Below, in pieces: positions 50,104 to 61,649 of a stretch of 64,000 nucleotides of DNA. The translations under genes and the position numbers were made by a program. The notes below the pieces were generated by a model. The model was given only the letters and a program-made list of their open reading frames with translations. It searched no databases and was not told where the DNA came from. Position 1 is the stretch's first letter; every line of letters starts with the position of its first letter. The stretch covers positions 99,501-163,500 of the forward strand of contig LFLA01000018.1 in NCBI GenBank assembly GCA_001542995.1, read 5' to 3'. Source of the stretch: Nitrospina sp. LS_NOB (lineage in GTDB: Bacteria > Nitrospinota > Nitrospinia > Nitrospinales > VA-1).

Positions 50104-50817
50104 ATGTTCCGTCAAATTACAGAAGATGTCCGGGTGGCTATGGAAAAAGATCCTGCCGCGAGGAACTTTATCGAAGTATTGCTTTTGTATCCCGGTGTGC
50201 ATGCCCTGATCACCTACCGCCTGACTCATGCATTATGGGGTATGGGGTTCAATTTTATGGCCAGAGCCTTGTCCCAGTTTTCCCGGTGGATTACCGGTAT
50301 AGAAATTCATCCGGCCGCGAAAATTGGCCATCGATTTTTTATCGATCATGGCATGGGCGTGGTGATTGGGGAAACGTCGGAGGTGGGGGATAACGTATTC
50401 ATTTACCACGGGGTGACATTGGGAGGCCTTGCGACCAAGAAGGCCAAACGCCATCCCACTATCGCTGAAAATGTTGTCATTGGTGCCGGGGCCCAGGTTT
50501 TAGGCCCGGTCCACGTTGGGCGCAACACAAAAATTGGTTCCGGATCGGTGGTTCTTCAGGATGTCCCCGAGTATTCCACTGTTATCGGAGTTCCTGGAAG
50601 GGTGGTTTTTTCTGGCATCTCTTCGGATATGGAAGATGATGATGGTCTGGAATCTTTCCCGGATCCTGTGGCGCGGGCCATCGAATGCATGCTCGACAGG
50701 TTGCCGCAAATGGAAAAAGAAATCCGCCACCTAAAAGAAATTCTGAAGAAAGAAGGGATAGACCCTCAGGTTGCCACAGATTCTGCCACTATAAAACGGC
50801 GCCAGTCCGAATCCTGA
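50104..50817 (+). CDS. cysE: Serine O-acetyltransferase
   Basis: It acetylates serine for cysteine synthesis. The 237-residue protein has the N-terminal helices (ARNFIEVLLLYPGVHALITYRL), and a left-handed beta-helix with the catalytic region IEIHPAAKIGHRFFIDHGMGVVIGETSEVGD and GVTLGG, followed by GAGAQVLGP. The C-terminal Ile used for CysK binding is not obvious. It lies 91 bases upstream of a cysteine desulfurase, on the same strand. Confidence 0.95.
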   Translation: MFRQITEDVRVAMEKDPAARNFIEVLLLYPGVHALITYRLTHALWGMGFNFMARALSQFSRWITGIEIHPAAKIGHRFFIDHGMGVVIGETSEVGDNVFIYHGVTLGGLATKKAKRHPTIAENVVIGAGAQVLGPVHVGRNTKIGSGSVVLQDVPEYSTVIGVPGRVVFSGISSDMEDDDGLESFPDPVARAIECMLDRLPQMEKEIRHLKEILKKEGIDPQVATDSATIKRRQSES

Positions 50818-50908
50818 TTGCAGGGGATTTGCATGGCAAAGAGCTTGCCGTTTCCTGTTAAAATCCGCGCATTTTGTTTAATCTGATTTTTGTATTTTGG
50901 GTAAGTTG

Positions 50909-52078
50909 ATGGATAAAATTTATCTTGATCATAATGCCACCACGCCGTTGGCTCCGGAAGTGCTGGATGCCGTCACCTCTGTTTTGCGAGACCAGATGGG
51001 CAATCCTTCCAGTGTGCACTCTGTCGGCAGGTCGGCCCGGGTTCTTATTGATGAAGCCCGGGAACAGGTGGCTTCTCTCCTTGGTGTTTCTCCTTCGGAA
51101 ATCGTTTTCACAAGTGGAGGAACCGAGGCGAATAACTTTGCCCTCTTGGGAGTGGCTCTAGGATTGGGTAAAACCGGTGGTCATATTGTTACCAGCCAGG
51201 TGGAACATCCTTCGGTTTTAAACCCCTGCCGACAACTGGAAAACCTGGGTTTCAGGGTAGACCGATTGAAGGTCGATGAGTTGGGTCGTATTGACTTTAA
51301 AGAATTAGAAAATTGCCTGACAGAATCGACTCTGTTGGTTTCCCTGCAACACGCCAACAGTGAGACAGGTGTTTTGCAGGACATTGAAAGGGCTGGGGAA
51401 ATAGCCAGGAAAAAGGGGGTCTTGTTTCACACTGATGCGGTACAAAGTGCGGGCAAAATTCCACTTCGGGTGCAAGATTTGCCTGTAGACATGTTATCCA
51501 TTTCAGCACATAAGTTGAATGGCCCGAAGGGTGTCGGTGCCCTCTATTTGAGGAAGGGGAGCCCGGATTTGTTTTCACCTGTGTGCGGGGGAAGTCAGGA
51601 GAAAAAAAGAAGAGGGGGGACGGAGAACGTGGCGGGAATAGCAGGTTTTGGTAAGGCTTGTGAGCTGGCAAGTTTGTCTTCCCAGAAATACTCCAACCTT
51701 TCCTCCCTGTGCGATCAATTTCTGCAAATGGCATCCAATCTGATTGCAGGGATTGAAGTTTTTGGTGATTTAGAGAACAGGCTTCCTAACACTTTAAACC
51801 TTGGGTTTGAAGGGGTCGAAGGCGATACCTTGCTGATCAGCCTGGATATGGCAGGAGTTGCTGTTTCTACGGGATCGGCTTGCAGTTCGGGGTCTGGGCT
51901 TCCTTCCCCCGTGCTGACAGCAATGGGTATTCCCATTGATAAAATCAACTCATCCATTCGTTTCAGCTTGGGCTGGAGCAATACCATGGCAGAAATTGAA
52001 AAAGCTGCAAAGATTTTAGCTGAAGCTGTGTCAGTGAACAGGACTGGAACACATGCTGAAAGAGCAATAAAAACTTAA
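50909..52078 (+). CDS. Cysteine desulfurase (NifS/IscS family)
   Basis: This PLP enzyme supplies sulfur for Fe-S clusters. The 389-residue protein has IYLDHNATTPL at the start, TSGGTEANNFALLG, HTDAVQSAGK, the PLP-lysine SAHKLNGPKGVGALY, RGGTENV and the active-site loop STGSACSSGS. The start MDKIYLDH at 50909 fits the family; a GTG-type start 12 bases upstream is unlikely. It follows cysE, which supplies cysteine precursor. The cysteine loop and length are nearest NifS/IscS rather than SufS. Confidence 0.94.
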   Translation: MDKIYLDHNATTPLAPEVLDAVTSVLRDQMGNPSSVHSVGRSARVLIDEAREQVASLLGVSPSEIVFTSGGTEANNFALLGVALGLGKTGGHIVTSQVEHPSVLNPCRQLENLGFRVDRLKVDELGRIDFKELENCLTESTLLVSLQHANSETGVLQDIERAGEIARKKGVLFHTDAVQSAGKIPLRVQDLPVDMLSISAHKLNGPKGVGALYLRKGSPDLFSPVCGGSQEKKRRGGTENVAGIAGFGKACELASLSSQKYSNLSSLCDQFLQMASNLIAGIEVFGDLENRLPNTLNLGFEGVEGDTLLISLDMAGVAVSTGSACSSGSGLPSPVLTAMGIPIDKINSSIRFSLGWSNTMAEIEKAAKILAEAVSVNRTGTHAERAIKT

Positions 52079-52136
52079 TGAAACCCTTTAAAATTTGATA
52101 AATATTAAATATATTTAGCAGAGCAAACCATTTATA

Positions 52137-52166
52137 ATGAGGTTGACATTATCGAGTCAACCTCAT
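52137..52166. promoter_or_regulatory. Perfect 11-base inverted repeat before the lipoprotein gene
   Basis: ATGAGGTTGAC (52137-52147) and GTCAACCTCAT (52156-52166) are separated by eight bases, with A+T-rich arms outside. No T run follows, so an operator or RNA hairpin is as likely as a terminator. It lies 57 bases before the lipoprotein start. Confidence 0.55.
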
Positions 52167-52222
52167 ATAATTCATTGATTATTAAGGAGTATTATCCTTT
52201 TTGGAATTTGATGGAGTCCGTT

Positions 52223-53191
52223 ATGTCGCCCGCCAGCATTTTTACCCGCCTTACCTTAATTTTAGTGCTTTTCTTTTCGTTCACTTCTGCCGGTTGCAGT
52301 TATCTTCCCTGGATGGGTGAAGATGATGAAGATGACTTGGCTTTTGAGGAAGATTTTCCTTTTGAAGATGAAAGAACAGTGGATCGTGGGAGAAGGGGTG
52401 AAGGAGCGGGTTCCGATGAGGATGATTTTTTTGCTGAGGATAGCGGATTCTCGGATATGGATGCAGGCGAGGACGGTTTTATTGAAGGCGACCCGGAAGG
52501 TTTTGCCAGTGCCGGCCAGCGCACAGACAGAAATGAGTTGAAAGGCGATGTGGAAAGCTTGCAAAGCCAGCAGGAGGCCTTGATCAGCAAGGTTCGAGAA
52601 CTGGAAGAGATTTTGAGTACGTTGGAACCCAAGATCAATGCCGTCAGCGAAAGGCTGGAGGGTAGCGTCTCTTCGGTTACAGATTCTTCCGATTTTCTGG
52701 TACCGGAAGTTGAGGATTTGAAGGCGCAGATGGCCCGTCTCAATGAGGAGATTACTCAAATTAAAATGCAAAGAGCTCAGGCATCCGTCCGCAAAAAGCG
52801 CATGCGCAGGGTACCGGCCAAGACTCCCCCAGAATATAATGAAGCTTTGAACGCTTATCGAAGCAGAGATTATGACGAGTCCATTTTGCTGTTCCAGAAC
52901 CTGGCTCTGAGCAACCCGCCAAATAAACTCAGGGATAATATTGACTTCTGGATTGGTGCCAATTACGTGGCTCTAGAGATGTATGATGACGCGATCCTCC
53001 AGTTTGAGACAGTTTTAAACAAATACCCCAGAGGAAACAAGGCGCATGACTCCCGTTATATGTTGGGTCTGACCTATTCTAAAAAGGGTGAAACCAGTCG
53101 TGCGGTTGAAGTTCTGGAGGGTGCCTTGAAGAAGAATCCTCCCTCCGAAGTGCGTGGAAAAATTCTTGCCCAATTGAACCAGATCCAGTAA
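52223..53191 (+). CDS. Outer-membrane lipoprotein with coiled coil and TPRs (CpoB/YbgF-like)
   Basis: The start at 52223 is favoured by GGAG six bases upstream. The lipobox SFTSAGC places the lipidated Cys at residue 25. The protein then has a very acidic linker (about 30-100), a coiled coil (about 105-195: DVESLQSQQEALISKVRELEE region), and C-terminal TPR repeats (EYNEALNAYRSRDYDESI, DAILQFETVLNKYPRGNKAHDSRYML). This is the plan of CpoB (YbgF), the partner of Tol-Pal, although no tol genes are near. Confidence 0.82.
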   Translation: MSPASIFTRLTLILVLFFSFTSAGCSYLPWMGEDDEDDLAFEEDFPFEDERTVDRGRRGEGAGSDEDDFFAEDSGFSDMDAGEDGFIEGDPEGFASAGQRTDRNELKGDVESLQSQQEALISKVRELEEILSTLEPKINAVSERLEGSVSSVTDSSDFLVPEVEDLKAQMARLNEEITQIKMQRAQASVRKKRMRRVPAKTPPEYNEALNAYRSRDYDESILLFQNLALSNPPNKLRDNIDFWIGANYVALEMYDDAILQFETVLNKYPRGNKAHDSRYMLGLTYSKKGETSRAVEVLEGALKKNPPSEVRGKILAQLNQIQ

Positions 53192-53467
53192 CCAGTTGTC
53201 TTACAAACCTATTAGTTCTTCCTCCCTACTTTAGCGGTTGAAGCCGGTTGAGTTTTGGGTTATTCTCCTTCCATAAAGGCTAGGCGGTTTTTTCCTGTTA
53301 TCAATAACCTGACTGCCTGACTTAAAGCCTTCCCGGTCATTTGAGTTCCCGTTTCTTCTAGTCAGAGCCCTGTTTTTTTTCACGTTTTGTATATTCCTGG
53401 GATGATAAAAATTCCAAATTGTGTGATTTGAAAGTTCTTGTGATGAGCTTAAGGAGAGGGTTGGTTC

Positions 53468-55904
<2,437 letters not shown>

Positions 55905-55911
55905 GAAGGAG

Positions 55912-56036
55912 AGCTTTGCGTAAGTCTATCAAGCGGAGAAGCGAGATGCTTCGAGGGCCTCAGCATGACGACTGCGGGGGTTTTTGGGGTGTCATCCTGA
56001 GCCTGTCGAAGGATCTCGGGGTTATGCAAAGGTCTC
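55912..56036. repeat. MITE-like element, copy B, between pyrG and a hydrolase
   Basis: The left end GAGAGCTTTGCGTAAGTC and right end TTATGCAAAGGTCTC are inverted. CTTAAGAAGGAG (55900) and CTTAAGAAGCAG (56037) flank it, an apparent 12-base target duplication that includes the stop codons of both converging genes. The interior has GAAGCGAGATGCTTCGAGG and GTCATCCTGAGCCTGTCGAA stretches. It holds no open frame of note. Confidence 0.72.
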
Positions 56037-56037
56037 C

Positions 56038-56955
56038 TTAAGAAGCAGGCATATCGTAACGTTCCTTATGTTTCTTAAGTCGTGCGAGAGTCTTTTCTTT
56101 TTTGTCCCACTTGTTGACCCTGAGCCAGTCAATGGCAAGTTTCTCCGCGATTATTTTTCCGACCTCTTCGTCTTCCCAGTAACCCGTATGGCTTGCCGGA
56201 TTCCAGCCTGTAAGCATGGAGCCGACAGAAACATTTAAATCAGCCGCCACAACTTTTTTGCAGTGTGAGTTTACCGGGCGGATGGGATAGCCAACAATAT
56301 CCTCCTCATCAAACATGTTGATCCAGACCCCATTTTCGTCCTTAACCTTCTGGGGTTTGAAATTCGCGAAAGGATTGCTTTCGGACTCATGGTTATAGAA
56401 CCGGTTGGCATACAAGGCGATCGGACTGCCCAGAGTGAAAAAGTTGGAGAAGATGAGTTGGTAATCGGGTTCTAAAACATTTCGCTTATCATATAAATAA
56501 TCCGACAGAACAACTGTCCCAAGGCTGTGCGAAACAACAGTCAGCAGGGTATTTTGATTTGGATTGGTTTCGTTTGACAGGTTTTGCATCAGACCATCGA
56601 TTCTGCTTTGGATGGCATTGTATTGGGAATAAACGTCTGAAGTCGATCCTTTAAAATAGGAGATGGCGTCACCGAGATAATCCACAAAGAATTTTCGCGC
56701 TTTAATCCAATCGATATCCGTATCCGGGTCGTTGAACATTCTATTCTTGAGAGTGTCTTGACCTTCCTGGGTGATGTCTGCCCAGAGTCCTTCTCGAAAT
56801 ATCAGGGCATCGTCCTGACCTTCTCGGTCCCCTTGCCCCATATGCTGGAGGGCTCTTTTGAAGTTGGCTCTCAGGTTCTCCTGCATGTCATGGCTGAATC
56901 CCTTTTTCAGGTCTCCTATACCGTGAACGATGAAAACTGCTAACCGTGTATCCAT
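56038..56955 (-). CDS. Alpha/beta-hydrolase fold lipase-like protein
   Basis: The 305-residue protein begins VFIVHGIGDLKKGF (oxyanion loop) and has VSHSLGTVVLSDYL with the nucleophile Ser144 (the first Gly of GxSxG is Ser). A likely acid is in the FDEEDIVGYPIRP segment and the His in LTGWNPASHTGYW, a plausible catalytic triad. No signal peptide is visible, so it is cytoplasmic. The substrate is unknown. It stands alone; 56956-57214 upstream shows nothing else. Confidence 0.8.
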   Translation of the reverse strand: MDTRLAVFIVHGIGDLKKGFSHDMQENLRANFKRALQHMGQGDREGQDDALIFREGLWADITQEGQDTLKNRMFNDPDTDIDWIKARKFFVDYLGDAISYFKGSTSDVYSQYNAIQSRIDGLMQNLSNETNPNQNTLLTVVSHSLGTVVLSDYLYDKRNVLEPDYQLIFSNFFTLGSPIALYANRFYNHESESNPFANFKPQKVKDENGVWINMFDEEDIVGYPIRPVNSHCKKVVAADLNVSVGSMLTGWNPASHTGYWEDEEVGKIIAEKLAIDWLRVNKWDKKEKTLARLKKHKERYDMPAS

Positions 56956-57214
56956 TTAAGGCCTCCAAAAACTAAATTTATTTCTAATATGTTTGCATTT
57001 GTTCGCAGCGTAAATTGTTTTCTATTGAAATAGATTTCGGTGCGTCGCTTACCCCCAGTGCTCAATCAAATGAATGCTATTTTGGCCTACCAAATAAATC
57101 AAGTGTAAAAATCGGACTTACAATATCTTTTGGGGTAATTCGTGTTTGAAGAATTTAGCAATCAAAGAGTTGAAAACGAAGATGGATTGTACTTTTTTGT
57201 GAAATAAGGAAGGT

Positions 57215-57661
57215 TCAAGCCATGGCGCGGATGACATCCTTCTTGCCTATGATGCCAACTAGCTTATCGGCTTCAAGAACGGGGAGGGTGTGGACATCTT
57301 TCTCAGCCATCAATGTGGTGATCTCGCTGAGCTCGGTGTCAGGGGATACGGTGACAGGATTTTTGCGATAAATGTCTTCAATTTTAGAGCCGGTCAGTTT
57401 TTTCACATCGGACTCAAACTTTTTTTCACTCTCCAGAAACAGGACGGCATCAAACAGCGCTATGACGGTGGGGATGTGCAGGTTTTTATTCTGCTCAATC
57501 AAATCTCCCTGGGTGACTACACCGATCACTTTCCCGGCATCATCGAGAACGGGCACACCATTAAAATGGTTTTCGATAAATAGTTTGGAAAGGTCGCTGA
57601 TGGGCTGGTCTTTTGTCACTGTCACCACATCCCGGGTCATGATATCGCGTGCCGTTTTCAT
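57215..57661 (-). CDS. Two-CBS-domain protein
   Basis: The 148-residue protein is a Bateman module: TARDIMTRDVVTVTKDQPISDLSKLF with NGVPVLDDAGKVIGVVTQGDL, then a second repeat YRKNPVTVSPDTELSEITTLM and HTLPVLEADKLVGIIGKKDVI. Such modules bind adenine nucleotides as regulators. It is 23 bases after lptF on the same strand. Confidence 0.93.
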   Translation of the reverse strand: MKTARDIMTRDVVTVTKDQPISDLSKLFIENHFNGVPVLDDAGKVIGVVTQGDLIEQNKNLHIPTVIALFDAVLFLESEKKFESDVKKLTGSKIEDIYRKNPVTVSPDTELSEITTLMAEKDVHTLPVLEADKLVGIIGKKDVIRAMA

Positions 57662-57684
57662 TTGATTCTCCGTTTCAGTAGAAT

Positions 57685-58968
57685 TTAGTCCTGCTTCTTT
57701 GGATTAGATACTTTGCGTAGCCGGTCTATTCCCTCCAGAGATGGTCGGATGGGTTTCCGGGTGCCCTTAATTTTCCGGATGGGTCGGGTTTTGCCAAACA
57801 AGTTTTTGCAGAACTCAATAATTGTTATCAGGAAATCGATGGAGCTCTCTATGAATTTAAATGGCAAATCCTTTTGCATTTTGTAGAGCACATAAATAAC
57901 CACACCAGTCAGGATTATATTGGGTATCCATACAGAGGTGTAGGCGTGGATTTCGCCAACTCTTCCCAGGTTCTGGGTCACAATGAGTCCTACATAGTAA
58001 ACCATGATAACAGCCACGGTGACGCCAAAACTACCTGATTTACCTGAGCGGCTTGATTTGATACCGAGCGGAGCCCCAAGAAAAGCAAAAAGCAGACAGG
58101 TGAAGGGAATGGAGAATTTTTTACTCAGTTCCACCTTTGGGCCCGAGGTCGGGAGTCCCTTTTTTTCCATATCCTCAATTTTTTCTTTAATTTTTGAGAG
58201 CGATAGTTCCCTGTTCCCGACAAGGGCCTCTTTCTCCAGCCCTTCTGTATCCGGGAGGCTGAGGTTGATATCATAACGGTCGAAATTTAAAATCTGGTAG
58301 TCGCCTCTTTCATTGCTCAATTCATGAATGGTTCCATTATTGAGTTTGAGTTGAATCTTCAGGGTTTTCGGATTAGAGAATATAACCCCCCGTTCAGAGG
58401 TGATAATTTGCGGAGCTTCAGCATTGCTGGTATCGGCGATGAACACACCTTTGAGTTGTGAATTTTGATGGCGCTCTTTAACCAGAAGAATTAGATTTTT
58501 AAAGTCCCGGTTAAAGACGTTAGGTTGGATGTCTATATTAGCCCGGTTCCTAATGATGTCATACATCAGGACTTTGTAGGACTGGTTGCCCCAGGGGAGA
58601 GCCCAAAACATCACGATATTGGCCAGAAAATATGCGAACAATGAAAAAAATAGAACGGGTCTCATCAATTCCATAAAACTCCAGTTGCAGGACTTCATAG
58701 CCACCCATTCATTATGGGCTGAAAATTGGTTGAATGTGACTACAGATGCCATGAGGACTGCCATGGGAATAGTGATGGCAAGAAAAGCAGGAGATATATA
58801 GACCATCATCATCATCATTTCCATGAAAGAAACGCCGCGATTGACGATCATTTCCGCCAAGAACAGAAATTTATCCAGATAGAGGATCATTGTTATGGCG
58901 AAGATACTGATCAGAAATATCTTTAATAACTCTCTGAATATATATCTGTCAATGGTCTTGAAAAACAT
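57685..58968 (-). CDS. lptF: LptF/LptG-family LPS export permease
   Basis: This inner-membrane component pulls LPS into the Lpt bridge. The 427-residue protein has DRYIFRELLKIFLISIFAITMILYL at the N terminus, a periplasmic jellyroll (about 120-270) and C-terminal helices (FSIPFTCLLFAFLGAPLGIKS). It has the LptF-type coupling region (FNQFSAHNEWVAMKS). A second permease (LptG) does not follow; a CBS protein does. LptF rather than LptG is a guess from the N terminus. Confidence 0.88.
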   Translation of the reverse strand: MFFKTIDRYIFRELLKIFLISIFAITMILYLDKFLFLAEMIVNRGVSFMEMMMMMVYISPAFLAITIPMAVLMASVVTFNQFSAHNEWVAMKSCNWSFMELMRPVLFFSLFAYFLANIVMFWALPWGNQSYKVLMYDIIRNRANIDIQPNVFNRDFKNLILLVKERHQNSQLKGVFIADTSNAEAPQIITSERGVIFSNPKTLKIQLKLNNGTIHELSNERGDYQILNFDRYDINLSLPDTEGLEKEALVGNRELSLSKIKEKIEDMEKKGLPTSGPKVELSKKFSIPFTCLLFAFLGAPLGIKSSRSGKSGSFGVTVAVIMVYYVGLIVTQNLGRVGEIHAYTSVWIPNIILTGVVIYVLYKMQKDLPFKFIESSIDFLITIIEFCKNLFGKTRPIRKIKGTRKPIRPSLEGIDRLRKVSNPKKQD

Positions 58969-59096
58969 GGAGTTGCTTTTGAATGATTTGAAAACTGGCT
59001 GGAGTTATGGATAAAGAAACGAAGGGTTTCTTTTTATAAGCCCTCACATTATACTACATCCCGGCTTCTGGATTATCCCTCACCCTTTTAATTTTA

Positions 59097-59981
59097 ATGA
59101 GCAACCCAGCCACAAAATATCAGCATAAAAGGTTGCCTCACTGGTTGAAGACCCGGCTTCCTGGAACGCGAAAATTTTTTCAGTTAAAAGCCCTCTTAAA
59201 AAAAAGTGGATTGAACACGGTTTGCGAATCGGCATCGTGTCCTAATATTGGCACCTGCTGGGATGCGGGCACTCTGACCTTCATGATTCTGGGAGATACC
59301 TGTACCCGGGCCTGTCGCTTTTGCGATGTCCCAACAGGGCACCTGAACCGGCCTGACCCTGCTGAGCCTGATAAGGTTGCTCTGTCGCTCTCACAATTGA
59401 ATTTGAAATTTGCTGTCATAACTTCGGTCGATCGCGATGATTTGCCGGACGGTGGGGCAGGGCAGTGGGTTAAAACCATCGTGGCGATTAGAGGTCGGTG
59501 CCCGGGGATAAAAATTGAGGCGTTGATTCCAGATTTTCAGGGAAACACGAAACTCATCCGCCAGGTATGCGAAGCCCGTCCTGATGTGCTGGCCCACAAT
59601 CTTGAAACGGTCGAATCTTTGCAAAGGCATGCGCGTCCCCAATGTCGCTACGAATGGTCCCTGAAAACCTTGAAAATAGCAGCAGAAACCAAAGGGGTTA
59701 TCGTAAAGAGCGGACTTATGCTGGGTCTGGGAGAAAAAAGAGAAGAGGTGGTTCAAGCAATGCGGGATCTTGTAGAGGCAGGCTGCCAAATTCTTTCGAT
59801 CGGACAATATCTTCGGCCTTCCCTGGCTCACATAGAAGTCGTCGAGTTCATTCACCCCGACCGTTTTGCAGAATATAAGGAGATTGGCGAATCATTAGGC
59901 CTGAATCATGTGGAAGCAGGGCCTCTTGTGCGGAGTTCCTACCTGGCAGACCAGCAGGCCCGGGCGGCGGGATTAGATTGA
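59097..59981 (+). CDS. lipA: Lipoyl synthase
   Basis: This radical SAM enzyme inserts sulfur into octanoyl-protein. The 294-residue protein has the auxiliary-cluster motif CESASCPNIGTCW and the radical SAM motif CTRACRFC. GLMLGLGEKREEV and SIGQYLRPS follow, and the C-terminal RSSYLADQQ carries the conserved Ser. No lipB is adjacent. Confidence 0.96.
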   Translation: MSNPATKYQHKRLPHWLKTRLPGTRKFFQLKALLKKSGLNTVCESASCPNIGTCWDAGTLTFMILGDTCTRACRFCDVPTGHLNRPDPAEPDKVALSLSQLNLKFAVITSVDRDDLPDGGAGQWVKTIVAIRGRCPGIKIEALIPDFQGNTKLIRQVCEARPDVLAHNLETVESLQRHARPQCRYEWSLKTLKIAAETKGVIVKSGLMLGLGEKREEVVQAMRDLVEAGCQILSIGQYLRPSLAHIEVVEFIHPDRFAEYKEIGESLGLNHVEAGPLVRSSYLADQQARAAGLD

Positions 59982-59989
59982 ATCCAATT

Positions 59990-60325
59990 GCTATCAAGTT
60001 TCCTGAAGATATAGATTGACTATTTCGTAGGCTTTTTGGATTTTTTTCCTAAATCAAGAGAGCTTTATTCGTTCAGGAAGTTGAATTCTGTCCCATGCTT
60101 CCTCGTCTAAAACGGACGGCATGTTAGTCTCCCCCACTACACCCCTGAGCCGGTCAAAACCTGGGACCAAGTGGCGCAGGTGCTTCCACAAGTCACCGGA
60201 AAATATTCTCAGGAAACTATTCGCTATGCGGACCGCTTGCGGGCTTGACCCTTTGAATCAATTCTTCCGCCAGTCCGGAAGTTTGCGACATGGCTTAGTG
60301 CAGTTTTCTCAGGCCAAAAGTTTCT
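59990..60325 (-). other. Decayed coding-like sequence
   Basis: Two minus-strand frames carry protein-like pieces. One reads MSQTSGLAEELIQRVKPASG; the other, shifted, reads FLRIFSGDLWKHLRHLVPGF and then MPSVLDEEAWDRIQLPERIK. They are close enough to be one frameshifted gene, downstream of the truncated proline dehydrogenase. No family is recognised. It holds no other feature. Confidence 0.35.
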
Positions 60326-60919
60326 CTAAACAGACGAGTGATTACAAACTGCCAACAGTTGGCAGGCGAGTTTGAAAAAGTTTGCCCTGATTTTATCCAT
60401 GGCTTGCAAAGCAACATCCAGAGGTTCTTTATATGCACCTTTGCAAAGCCTTATGGAGATTCTATTTTCAATGCAATGGCGAACATCATTTTCAGGGCGG
60501 AACAGGTAAGCCTGAATGGCCTGGCCAAGATGAGGATAAGTTCTGTGCACTTCTTCACAAATTTCCAGGGTGCTCTGGGTGCGGGTGGAATCTTCCATAT
60601 CTAACCGGATTGTGTGATTGCCCATTGCCTGTGCCAATTGTCCTAGATTTTCTGTACAGAACTCTTTGTCAATATCCAAGCCTAACTGTGGGAGCTTGAC
60701 AGAAAAGTCGAAGGAATGGTTAATACTGTCGAGCGACTCAAATAGTTTTAGATATTCATATTTTGCGGCTTCTGCCTGAGGCCGGGTGGCAACACTTTCT
60801 CCCAGAACATCAATGGATGAAAAATAACCGGATTCTTTAACACGGCGGATGGCGGGTAAAGCTGTTTTGAGGTCGGGCCTTGCAATGAAACGCTTGGCAA
60901 ACGGGTATAGTAGTTTCAT
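60326..60919 (-). pseudogene. Truncated proline dehydrogenase
   Basis: The frame has FIARPDLKTALPAIRRVKES, SSIDVLGESV, IRLDMEDSTRTQSTLEI, QAIQAYLFRPENDVRHCI and RISIRLCKGAYKEP, all proline dehydrogenase (TIM barrel) motifs. It breaks off at about residue 197 with CNHSSV and a stop. Full-length enzymes have about 300 residues and continue with substrate- and FAD-binding strands, so this is a C-terminally truncated form and probably inactive. Confidence 0.82.
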
Positions 60920-61086
60920 AACAACCGGATATAAGGCATTTGCTCACTAGAAATGTAGGCCCTCTCAACATAGTTATCCAGTTTTCTAATAAAATACTTC
61001 AGCCGTTATGAGCAAAATTTTCATTTTTGGTATAGAATTTAATAAAATATAAACATCGTCAACAGGTTTTCTGAGAGGGGACTATC

Positions 61087-61179
61087 ATGAATTTGAGTTG
61101 TATTGTAACTGTTGGTTTGGCAGGCGTTATTGCGATCACACTGGTTTATTATTTCTTGACCGAGTGGAACGCCGAGTAA
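61087..61179 (+). CDS. Small membrane protein of 30 residues
   Basis: An ATG with GAGAGGGGAC about eight bases upstream opens a 30-codon frame. It has a single hydrophobic helix (TVGLAGVIAITLVYYFL) and an acidic tail (TEWNAE). The size and ribosome site suggest expression, but no family is recognised. It is too short to appear in usual gene calls. Confidence 0.45.
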   Translation: MNLSCIVTVGLAGVIAITLVYYFLTEWNAE

Positions 61180-61331
61180 ATTAAAATTCCCATCTATAGA
61201 ACCAAAAGAGCTTCGAGAATTGCTGGATTTAATCCCTATGGGGCAGATAATTTTTGCAAAGACCACCTTGAAAAATAATGCGCAAATCACTAACTACGCA
61301 TTCAAAAATAAACTTATCCAGTAAGTCTTAT

Positions 61332-61649
61332 TTATTTTCCCTGGATGGATTTCAGATTATCAAGAATCAACCTGCCTGAGTTTTCTGCCAGGCTTTCTTT
61401 TTGCGGCTTGGGAAGTTTTTTGAGCGCGGTTTCTGCTTTTAATGCAGAAGACCGGCTTCCTATTTCTTGCTGAAACACCAGTTTAAGCGGACCTTTTCCC
61501 CGGAGATACTTCGCCGTTTTTTTGCCGTCTTCCTGATGTTCCAGGAAACGCCGAGTGACATCCTGGGTGATTCCAGTATAAAGCTGGCCATGGTTGGTTC
61601 TCACCATATACAGGTGCCAGAGCAAAGCTTTGCAATCCATTACGGTCAT
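61332..61649 (-). CDS. GIY-YIG domain protein
   Basis: The 105-residue protein has HLYMVRTNHGQLYTGITQDV and the following RRFLEHQ, the GIY-YIG fold of UvrC-type/UPF0213 small nucleases. The active-site Tyr and Arg are present, and FQQEIGSRSSALKAETALK carries the conserved Glu. Its start codon follows directly after the left copy of a 26-base duplication, so its original upstream neighbour was msrAB. Confidence 0.88.
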   Translation of the reverse strand: MTVMDCKALLWHLYMVRTNHGQLYTGITQDVTRRFLEHQEDGKKTAKYLRGKGPLKLVFQQEIGSRSSALKAETALKKLPKPQKESLAENSGRLILDNLKSIQGK

